Below, in pieces: positions 55,081-64,000 of a stretch of DNA of 64,000 nucleotides. The DNA is from Cunninghamia lanceolata (lineage: Eukaryota; Streptophyta; Pinopsida; Cupressales; Cupressaceae): assembly GCA_027924645.1 (NCBI GenBank), contig BSBN01000297.1, positions 8,556,001 to 8,620,000 on the forward strand. Direction: 5' to 3'. The notes below the pieces were generated by a model. That model saw only the letters and a program-made list of their open reading frames with translations. It was not told the origin of the DNA and ran no database searches. Made by a program: the position numbers and the translations under genes. Each line of letters starts with the position of its first letter. Position 1 is the stretch's first letter.

Positions 55081-58000
55081 TACCTCATTATGTAAAATCC
55101 TCTCTATTTAACTAGAATAAAATAATATTATTCTAACAAAATAATGCAAAAAATAAGAATTAAGCTAATATTTTTCCATAAAATACAACTCAAGGAATAA
55201 ATAGCTTTCATCATTCTATATAATTAAAGAACATTACAACTATTCAAATAGCTTACAAATAGGACTAAATCCTTTACAAAATCTAGCCATATAGGCTTCT
55301 AATAAAAGAATGTCACACAATACAATGTCTTCGATACCATACCATATCTTCGACAATGAACTTGGTGGAGAGAGAGCATCATCAAGGTGAATTAACGTCT
55401 AGCCACAAGGCTTACGCCTCCTTGGTGTTACATCTCCAAACCTTGACTATGTTTTACTTTTAGTTTCATGTGATTAAGTGGATAACTAATCATAGATCAA
55501 TGATTTGACGTTTAGGAAAATGTCAGGATAAATCATTGATTTATGAATTATGATTAATGCATAGAATTAGACATGAGAGTACATGTTATTGATATTATTT
55601 AAGCATGATGTATAATGATTTATTGATGATACACTGATCATAGTTTGTATGACTGTGAGTGTAACCAGGAAAAGATTTCCACCTCCAAGAATGGAAGGAG
55701 AGTATCACCAGAGAGAAGGGAAAAGATGTTTTGGAAAAGTCAGGTTTGCCATTTGAGTTCCAAGTTGTACATTACATGAACCTTCATGAGATGGGATAAG
55801 TATTAGTTAACTTCCCTTGTTTAGTTGATCTCAATTCAACCATTGTCGATTTGTCGTTAAGGGTTTTTTGACATTATCTACGTCAGTTTGGTTGAAGAAT
55901 AAGAAGGGAAAATTATTACTTATTAGAGTTTAATTATTGTCTTTTGTCAAAGATTCCTGATATTTATATATATTATTATTTGTAAGTATCGACTTAATTT
56001 TACTAACGTTAGTATTAGATTGTGAAGGGGGAGGAAGAAATCCTCAACCCCATACTCACATTTTATTGTATGATTAATGCTATCACCATACTTGTGGTAA
56101 TGCTTTCTTGGTGTTATAATAGCTTAACTCATTATTTCCATATTATTACATATATGATGTATATGTACTAAATGTGTGATATAGTTTTAAGCCCTCATCA
56201 TGCTGTGATAAACATCTTTTATCGAAAGCATTTCTTTCATGTGAATAGGCATGACTCCACAAATTATGGAGAGAGTGGAGAAGTGTAGATTATGATGGAA
56301 GTGAGCCTTGCTATCTAAACGCTCCATGATCGAACATGCACCCTATCTGTAGGAGATTCGATGGAGTTGGTTTAGTAGTTATCCCCATGAGTAGGGAGAC
56401 ATAAGGGATATGTTTTTGGCATGGCTCATAAGAGAGGGTAGGTAACACTCAGAAGAGATCAAAGAGGACAGAGGGAAACAAAACAAGAGTCTACAAAATA
56501 GAGTAGAAAACCATAAGAAAGAATGAGGAACTTCACACAGAAAACTACATTCAAAGTTAGTGACTCGACGAATTCAGGAATGTTTGAATTGTTATAGTAT
56601 AATCAACTATGTATCATGCTTGTCATTTACCTTCTTTATGACAAATGTATGCTTGAAATATTTTGGTTGGTGCTTGTATATGGCTGACAATATTAAGATG
56701 CCATAGTAACTCTGTTAAAGATTTGAATCCGATATTCTTTTTCATATGAATGTTACTACGAACTATAAACCTTAGGCCTTTGTATTAAGGCCGATGCCAT
56801 AAAGAAGCCTCTATAATAGTAAGTTATCAAGCATCAGACCAAGGCATTAGTTGACATCTCTATTATTTTTCTTGTGCCGAAGAGCACCTATTTGTGCATT
56901 GTGACCATGGGTAGTCGTTATTCATACTTTCCTATTAATGAAAAGATTGTTATTTTGGTCTGATATAGACAGAGAACCATGTTATCTGGAGAACCCAACT
57001 ATTCTAAATAGAAACTGCTTTGTATAGAATCATTATACTATTATAGATGTTATCACAAAGATGCGTGTCATTGGGTTATGACCCATTAATTACTATGTAT
57101 TAACAATAGTTTGAACCACTCTATTCAATGCCGGTTGATTGTGACAACAAGTCATTTGAAAATGAGAAGTGGAATATAAAGGATTCTACTTTAAATTATT
57201 TTCTTTCATAACATTTTAATGGAGCTGTAAGCTTCTTTATTTTGCATAAATAAAACCGAGATGATGGTATTATCATCACTGCACTATGAGTGCATGTTTG
57301 TGCCTTGAGCATAAGGACAAGTGTAAACATGTATAACTTAAAGTTATTCATGAATAGAAAATGAGTGAGCTCAATAGATCGATAATTATGTTATCATTTA
57401 TGATTAACTTCTTTCTAATGATGTTATTAATTCTTTAATTGATGAATAAAAAGGGTTAGAACCTTTTAAGTCTCAAGTAGACTAAGAGTCTTACTATAAT
57501 GGAAGATGGTATTCTTCTTATCTTGATATAAATAAACAAATATATGTTGTTATTTATACTACGAGATTAGAGAAGATAGGTCTCTAAGTGTATCGCAATC
57601 GGGTTGAGTAAATGTAAAATTCTTTTACTTTATATTATTGACTTAAACGGGATATGTTTATAGTTGACAAGGATTAGATGAAACCTCTTGAACTAAGTTA
57701 AACATCTTAATTGATCTCATGAAGTTATAAATGAAAATGTATCTTGATATTGAAAACCAAGAACATTTAAACTACTGAAATAAGGAATAGAGTGATGGGG
57801 AGTCACAGATTCCATGTTGCAGATGCAACAAGAAACCTTTGGAATGAACTCCAGAAAATTGGAGTTAGAAGTCCAAGTTAGATGGACTAAGTGGGAAGTT
57901 TAATTAGGTCATCCCATGACCAAAATAGGTCAAACTAAAATCATTGTAGGATGAGATAGCTTCTAAGTCGAGTTAGAAGTGTGTGGACAATCGACTACAT

Positions 58001-58642
58001 TCATTGCGAAATGTCTATTTATACTAAAACTTTGGCCAAAGTAATGCATCCGTCTCTGCATGCATTAGTCTGTTCATTGTGTTCTAGATTGCATAACCAT
58101 CCAGTAGTGTCATACTTAGAGAGGATCTATAGTTGTATGACCATGATGGGTTATGTAGGACACAACACTAAAAACTTAGATGGCAAAACCTGTTGGTTCT
58201 TTATATCTATTCCCTTCGTGAAGGGTAGGGCTACTTCTAGGAAGGAAGGTGTGTAGGGGACTACCAGTCTGTGGTTGGAGGAAAAGCACTCAGGTGATGC
58301 TCTCCTTCCCACTTGTAGATGACAAGCTAAGACTTATGAAGATAGATATCAAAACTCTAGATGCAGTATATTCATTTATATGACTTTGACAGTCAAATTC
58401 TATGTATGCTTATTCTTATTTCCATGAGCAAGACATTGTAATTGTAAATTGAAGGAGTTCACTAACATGCTATCTTTGAATATGTTATAAATTTTTAGTT
58501 TGAAAATATTTAGAAAAGATATGCTTTTTATGTATTGATTATGCAAATGATTATTGTGGTCATAAAACAAATGTTTATGATGATCATGATTATTTACTTG
58601 TTAGTAAATTAGGAATGTAAATCTAGGTAATATGAGATGACA
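55081..58642. other. No gene or element recognised
   Basis: 3.6 kb of AT-rich DNA with short ORFs only (e.g. 57,981-58,256, 91 codons, no known motif). A purine tract GAAGGGGGAGGAAGAAA at about 56,018-56,035 looks like a polypurine tract but is not followed by a TG-starting LTR with a partner in the window. Part of it may be the untranslated 3' region of the family-copy-1 element. Confidence 0.4.
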
Positions 58643-59356
58643 TGTTACACTTGGTCTTACTCCTGAATGGAGAAGCCTAACCCTTCATGAGGGGTCTAGC
58701 AGATTGAAGCTGACATGCATGAAGAAATCTGGTGTAGCATGATATATCTAAAATTTCTAATATGTATAAAATGCATATGTACTTATATCATGATATGGCA
58801 GAGAGAAAAATAAATCAAATAGTAACTAATACTAAATTGATTAACAAGATTTGGCCAAAGCATCTTTTTGAGTCGTGTTTGGTTAGATAGTTTATGAATA
58901 GAAACTTACCCTTCTCTATAGCTCTTTCTCTAACTATACTTACAAAAAAAAATAGAAGTAGAAAATGAATATTGCAAACAATACATACATCGTCCATGAT
59001 GCTATCAATAATGCCATTCACAAATAATACAACAATACAAAAGATAAGTCCTAAACAAAGAAAATGATAGTCTTCAATAAACTATATAAATCCAAATATC
59101 TTTCATTGAGATGCTATTCACATGAATAAGGCACCTTCCTATTCATTGAATCAAATTCATGATTTCACTCCATAATAATAGGAATCAGAAGTATAAGGTT
59201 TATCTACCTTATAACAATTCTCAAGAAACTCACAAGGTCATGCAATACATAAACAAAAGAATCTAACTTACACAAGTCTTTCATTTCAAAAAAACAAGTT
59301 ACTTAACCTAGTACTAAAACCATCAACTATCACAAGCCAAAATGAGGGGCATTACA
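58643..59356 (-). repeat. 3' LTR of a minus-strand Ty3/gypsy element
   Basis: Read on the minus strand it starts TGTAATGCCCCTC directly after a polypurine tract and ends about CCAAGTGTAACA, with short inverted termini TGTAAT.../...GTAACA; 714 bp. The left boundary is inferred from the terminus alone, since the target duplication cannot be tested with the other end outside the window. Confidence 0.5.
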
Positions 59357-59366
59357 TCCTCCCCCC
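59357..59366 (-). other. Polypurine tract
   Basis: GGGGGGAGGA on the minus strand lies between the pol stop codon (59,377-59,379) and the LTR start, the textbook position. Confidence 0.7.
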
Positions 59367-59376
59367 AGAGTCAGGC

Positions 59377-59600
59377 TTACTCCTGGAAGCTTGCAAATAA
59401 GTAAGGGTATAACTCTCTCATCCTGGAAGCATCCTCCCAGGTAGTAGAAGTCTCGTCATTAGGATTTGTTGTGTGGTTACACAACACGCCCCATTTTGAC
59501 TTGACAAAACAGGGACCCAACCTTTTGCTTGGCTTGGCTTGTGTTTTTTTTTCTGCTTTTTGGCGGTCTGGTAAAAGTAAGTCATGTAGGTGACCCTACA
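59377..59600 (-). pseudogene. C-terminus of a Ty3/gypsy pol (possibly chromovirus), remnant
   Basis: Minus frame ending at TAA (59,377-59,379): KSKWGVLCNHTTNPNDETST, TTWEDASRMRELYPYLFASF, QE. The TWEDAS..RE.YP..F ending is typical of the chromodomain-side C-terminus of plant Ty3/gypsy integrases, followed as expected by a short spacer, polypurine tract and LTR. The frame stays open back to about 59,590 (LLPDRQKAEKKTQ...). Upstream pol is absent: the sequence changes to LTR-like repeats near 59,600, presumably because another element inserted there. Confidence 0.6.
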
Positions 59601-60675
59601 TAAGGGAGCTGGGTAAGTCATCATGATGAGGTCAGTTGGTCAAAGTTAATATTTTATGTCAATAACCTCATGGTTGGAAAGAGTACAAAATTTCATGCAG
59701 GTTTGCCTTTTCGATCACCCTGATATTCCTTAGGGAATGAAAGTTATGACAAGTCAAAATCCTGGTCAAACCTAATATTCTGGGGGGGGGTCATATTTCT
59801 TAATATCAGTCATCTTACGGAAGATCACCTTGATCCAATTTTATCACCCGATAATCATTCGGTTCAGAACTCTGGACGTCAATTTTAAGTGATAGTGGTA
59901 TTTACCCGTCAAACAGCTTCTTATATTTTGTGGGGGCGATATTTAGAATATCACCTGATGTTTCAAATATCACCCGATCTTTCAAATATCACCCTGTCGC
60001 AAAATATCACCCTAGAGCCAAGATGATGATGACGCCATCCAATCCTGATGAACAAAGGAAATCACCCTGACGGTGACATCATCATCCTTTTTACCTCACG
60101 GAGGCATATTTCCAATGATCACCCCTTTTTGCAATAACATGACGATGATGTCATCCTGATCTTTCGAATGGGGGTCACTTTAGTTTTGAGGGGTCATCTT
60201 AAAAACATCACCTGATCTTTAAAACATGACCTGATGATCTTTAAAACATCACCCGATCTCTTCGACATCAGTGTTGCCACCTTAGTGGAGGGTCATATTA
60301 CACAGAGGGGGTCATATTCCCAATAGCACCTGATATTCTGAATATCACCCGATCTTCTGAAGATCACCCCCCTCATCTTGCACCATGACATTAAATGCAC
60401 ATAAATGTAGTAGGTGGATTCCCGCCGATTGCGAATGTGATGTGAACACTTGGCAACATCCGTAGATTTAGGGCAGAAGATCAATGGTTTTGATCAATTT
60501 AACCCAGTTTTGCCCTAGTTTGCCCTACTAATAAGGTTAAAAGTGAATTTCCAAGGTCATTTTGCATTTACCTTGCGAAGAAACGAGAGTTTACAAAGCG
60601 TAGAACATTCAAACCCTCATACGGCCTACCTGCAGACGCATACAACTTACAGTAGAATAAAACATGTGATTATCA
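59601..60675 (+). repeat. LTR-like block upstream of the copy-2 ORF
   Basis: Rich in AATATCACCCGATC and ATCACCCTGA words (about a dozen between 59,930 and 60,370), resembling the U3 of the gag-only LTRs. It ends ...GTGATTATCA at 60,675, two bases before a Met-type primer-binding site. The 5' boundary is uncertain: a palindrome TGTAGGTGACCCTACA at 59,585 and TGTTGTGTGG at 59,467 are candidates, the latter less likely because minus-strand coding sequence runs through it. Confidence 0.45.
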
Positions 60676-60676
60676 C

Positions 60677-60689
60677 CGGTATCTGAGCC
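60677..60689 (+). other. Primer-binding site, tRNA-iMet-like
   Basis: CGGTATCTGAGCC against TGGTATCAGAGCC: 11 of 13 positions match the usual plant initiator-Met site, just downstream of a CA end. Confidence 0.5.
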
Positions 60690-60735
60690 CCTTTTGCATA
60701 ATCATCAGCATAATCCAGGAGATAAGCGTTGTCAG

Positions 60736-60932
60736 GTAAGTAATTAAAAACCCTCCTGTTGTCATTTTCTGCATGTCCAAGTAGGATGCTTTTCCACTGG
60801 TTTGAGACTGTAAGTATGCATATCATGATGAAGTAGATATTGATAGGTATAATATGCATGATGCCATAAACGTATAATGCTATGTATGAATGGATATAAA
60901 TGCTATGGTAAGACCAGTCGTGTTCATTGTAG
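60736..60932 (+). other. Candidate 5'-leader intron
   Basis: A perfect donor CAG|GTAAGT at 60,733-60,741 and an acceptor GTTCATTGTAG|GAATCC ending at 60,932 bracket 197 bp that contain stops in the ORF frame. The copy-2 frame is open directly after the acceptor, which is why the ORF start is placed at 60,933. Confidence 0.4.
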
Positions 60933-63900
60933 GAATCCATCGCGGACGTCAGGAGGAGCAAGTCGGAGTCAGAATTTCTTAAACCTATGTTTGCTCAACC
61001 TGAGGGAGTGCAGTTCAAGTATGCTGTCATCGAAGACACTTATCAGGGTAATACAGATTTAGTGGCATGGTCGTTGAAGATGCATAATGATAAAGAAAGT
61101 ACCCTACTGGACTCCATATTTACATCAGGAATGTGGCATGCGGCTGGATTTCCTTATTCCATGGAAACTCCAAAGTTGATAATAGAATGTGCCAGAAATT
61201 ATAACCCTTAAACGAGGAGAGTGGAAAAACATGACAGGGTTTATGTAGATTTGTCCATCAAAGGGATTGCAACTACTTTCAGCCTCCCACTTGGAAAGAA
61301 GGTAATTACTATGGATCTGAAAAAACTGGAGACTGAGTATATAAATAACAAAAAGACTACAAGAAAGAGGATGTATCAATGGAGATCAAAGAACAACACT
61401 TACATTGCCTCTGCTAAATTACCAGTGCACTTGTACAAATTTGACTTTGATGATGAATATCAGTATATTATTGCTTTGCTCAGCAGAGTGATAAGCCAGC
61501 CTACTACTGGAAGTTTCAAGGATTGGATGTATGGGGTCATCATGATGTGTATTTACATAGATAATAATCCATTATGGGCTAAAATCATCAGTGATGCCCT
61601 AGATGAGGAGATGATGAACCTAGGAGGCTTGGAGTGTTCATTCTACATGACTTCATATGTTGTATATTCATGTGCGTACAAGGGTACATTTGATGCACTC
61701 ACCACAGTTGGAAAGATTGGTGGCAGTTTAAATGATGCCCATATATGGGACCATTACCCTTAGTTGCAGAGAACAAACTATCTCCCTAATAACAAATTAG
61801 TGAATGATGCATTTTCTATGCATCTGGTCAGAACAATGGAGGAGGATAGAACCAAAAGACTAAGCATGGAAGCTCAAGAAGTTGTATACAAGCATGGTGC
61901 CTAGTTTATCTAGTTTGCCACATTTTCTTACATCAGAATAGAGGGCTTTGAAGGACAGCCATTGATGCTACCCAAGTACCCTACTGATGGGGTAGTCCTG
62001 ATGGAATTTTTGAGGCAGGTATCAACTATATTGGATGCATATAAGGAAAACAATAAGATTCCTCCAGTTTTGTTTCCAATAACTATAGGGTGGTATATAT
62101 GCCCTGATTCTGAAAACATAAAGAAGGCCATAGTGAGTCTGAATTTGATGAACTTACAGCCATTCCCATTGGCCAGATCATATGACCCTTATGGAAGAAT
62201 GCAAAAGATCATAGGCCAACCTATACATAAGAAGAACTTAGAGGATTTCTAGGCTGATTGTGAGGATGAAGCTGAAGTCAGAAGAAGAAAATACCAAAGT
62301 CTCACCCTCAATCAGGTTAGGACATTTGATTGCATTCCAGTGCCTACACAATTGAAGAGGGATGATGGCAAGACCATGTCCAATGTGTATGAAGAGAAAA
62401 AGGTGTATAATGACACCATTTCAGCACCTCACCTGACGCAACCTGAAGATATTTCATTAGATCAGTTTACAGGTTAGGTGCTGCAGTTGACCCAAGCATG
62501 GGTAAATGAACAAATCAATACAATGAAGAAGAAGGGTGTAGCCCTCACAATAGATAACAAGAGGAAAAGGCAGGAGATTTCAGATGAGGAATATGATGAC
62601 TTTCTTGTGGAGAAGAGAAAATCCAATGGAGAAAGGCTGCCACCTCAGAAACAAAGCAAAGGACCCCCCAGAGGAAAGAAGAAAACTGATGATAGTCCTA
62701 AAGGGGTAATAGTTGAAAGAGTTGATACATCAGCTGAAGGTGCATTTGCATCAGGACAGGCGTCAGCCTCATTTGCACAGCCTTTAGTAGATGAACCAAG
62801 AACAAAAAGAATGCTAAGGCCAGATGTGGACACTGCAGCAATAAAAGATAAGGGCTAAACCTCACAGCAGAATGTGGAAGAAGATATCATGCTTGAGGAG
62901 GAACCAGTGAATAAGGAGCCTGCAGAAGATGACCCCGTGATGGTCACAAGGAAGAGGAAGGCACCCCTGCTGGCATCACCACATAAAAGACAGAGAACAT
63001 CTATGAGGGGTGAAATAAGACATGACCCTGTAATATCAAGGGGAGCTGGTAGTGAAGTGTTCAGGAAAGAATTGCAACATGATGTGCCACTTCCTACCAT
63101 AATTCAGTGTAAGACTGAGAAGGCTAAAGAGCAAGCAAAAGAAGCCACTAGAGCAGTTCAAGGTAGTCCTTTCTCATTAGAGGAAACTGTGGACCTATCA
63201 GATGATGAAGTGGTATAAAACGTGACTTCTCAACAGATGGAGACCCTTGCTTCTAACACTCGCATGACACCTCATGGAACGCCATCCTCACAGAGGGTGA
63301 TATTAGAAGAGTTGAAGTAGATAGAGCAAGAGAAAGAGAATAGTCCAGAGAGGGCAGCCCAATGGATAGGGCTTGATAAGTTAGTTGATTAGGTAACTAA
63401 CCCTACGGTGATAGACCTAACGTACAGAGAGGATGTAAGTACCGAACATCAAGCAGGTGCACTTGATAAAATAGAAAATGTTGAAGAAATTAAACAGAAA
63501 GAAGTGGAGAGCCACACTCCAGATATGGGCCAGCAACAACAAGAAATACCAGCTGAACCTAAGATAGTAGAAGTCCAAGAAAAGGGCGAGAATGATAAAG
63601 ACACATTAGGTGATGATGCCCCACAGAATCAAGAAACCTCAGGTGATAAAGAAACATTAGGTCATGAAGACCTTAAGACCCAGGAGGTAGATACATCAGG
63701 TGCGGATCAGAATGTAATCCAGGATCAGATAGATGCACCTAGTTCAAATACAATGATATTTATGGATACAAATGTACCTCAGGATGAGGAAATCCCCAAA
63801 GTGGATGAAACACAAAAGGAGGGAGTGAAAGATCAAGTTCAGGACCAACATGAAAATACACAACATGATTCTCCCCCTTAAGAAGAAGTTCCACAAGAAG

Positions 63901-64000
63901 AAGAAATACAATAGGATCCCCCTCATGAAAAGTATCATGGGGAAGAAATAAGGAAATCACCCTCTCCATCAAGAATAGAGATAGATATAGGAGATCAGGG
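60933..64000 (+). pseudogene. Uncharacterised retroelement ORF family, copy 2 (runs off the window)
   Basis: One frame, about 1,020 codons, 12 stops and no frameshift. Residues ~19-100: FAQPEGVQFKYAVIEDTY, MWHAAGFPYSMETPKLIIEC. ~100-230: VYVDLSIKGIATTF, YQYIIALLSRV. ~230-330: FYMTSYVVYSCA, VNDAFSMHLVRTMEEDR. ~330-450: IRIEGFEGQPLMLPKYPTD, FPITIGWYICPD, EDFQADCEDEAEVRRRKY. From ~510 on it is hydrophilic: a Lys/Arg-rich stretch (KRKRQEISDEEYDDFLVEK), a bipartite nuclear-localisation-like signal (RKRKAPLLASPHKRQR, ~62,950-62,995), and an acidic Gln/Asp/Glu-rich tail. It sits where gag would be, after an LTR and primer site. No capsid, protease or polymerase motif is visible. Function unknown. 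Confidence 0.72.

Noticed and set aside
56018..56035. GAAGGGGGAGGAAGAAA as a polypurine tract
   Set aside because: No TG-starting LTR follows it and no partner repeat is visible in the window.
59467..59486. TGTTGTGTGGTTACACAACA as the start of the copy-2 LTR
   Set aside because: The minus-strand pol C-terminal frame reads through it to about 59,590, so the junction must lie further right.
60647..60961. 104-codon minus-strand ORF
   Set aside because: It overlaps the primer site, the candidate intron and the start of the copy-2 ORF, and has no recognisable motif.
60933..64000. A ciliate-like code in which TAA and TAG mean Gln and only TGA stops
   Set aside because: The same Gln-to-stop pattern occurs in Ty3/gypsy elements of clear plant type, the tandem copies show CAG/TAG pairs, and other ORFs end at TAG. 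Deamination explains it without recoding.

Overview
The window looks like intergenic DNA of a large, repeat-bloated plant nuclear genome, most likely a gymnosperm. It is AT-rich, I see no intact single-copy host gene, and nearly everything recognisable is a decayed retrotransposon. The organism call is an inference from nested long-LTR elements, pervasive C-to-T type decay, and a resemblance of one ORF family to uncharacterised conifer proteins as I remember them (unverified).

Layout. 1-8.5 kb: the 3' end of a LINE reverse-transcriptase gene (+), then AT-rich DNA with coding-like minus-strand scraps. 8.54-16.39 kb: a 3.9-kb tandem duplication; each copy holds the same ~1-kb retroposed insert flanked by a 17-bp target-site duplication. 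16.4-23.3 kb: a minus-strand unknown coding remnant and a degenerate LTR-like block. 23.33-55.08 kb: a four-level nest. Level 0 is an uncharacterised protein-coding family (copy 1), split at 24,008/54,698. Level 1 is a Ty3/gypsy element (24,009-54,697; 3.76-kb LTRs; gag, protease, an extra RNase H, RT, RNase H, integrase). Level 2, inside the level-1 protease, is a non-autonomous minus-strand element (30,903-46,854; 1,058-bp LTRs; TSD AGTGT) coding for a coiled-coil/proline-rich ORF and a G-patch/WVPK-repeat ORF, with no RT. Level 3, in the level-2 leader, is a 6.7-kb minus-strand element (38,444-45,156; 2.29-kb LTRs; TSD ACTTC) that codes only for a gag-like protein with a long acidic tail. 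LTR divergence counted by eye falls inward (about 10%, 2.0%, 1.4%), as nesting requires.

55-64 kb: unassigned DNA, the minus-strand 3' end of a Ty3/gypsy element (LTR, polypurine tract, pol C-terminus), an LTR-like block with a Met-type primer-binding site, and a second copy of the level-0 family (60,933 to the window end). This second copy is one frame about 1,020 codons long, broken by 12 stops (8 TAG, 4 TAA, no TGA) and no frameshift.

Two themes join the parts. First, stops sit mostly where glutamine is expected (CAG/CAA to TAG/TAA) and primer sites have lost CpGs, a pattern typical of methylated transposon DNA. Second, the two non-autonomous elements keep all cis signals (LTR, PBS, TATA) but no polymerase, so they must have moved with enzymes from autonomous relatives; the level-3 gag is homologous to the level-1 gag and their LTR termini match.
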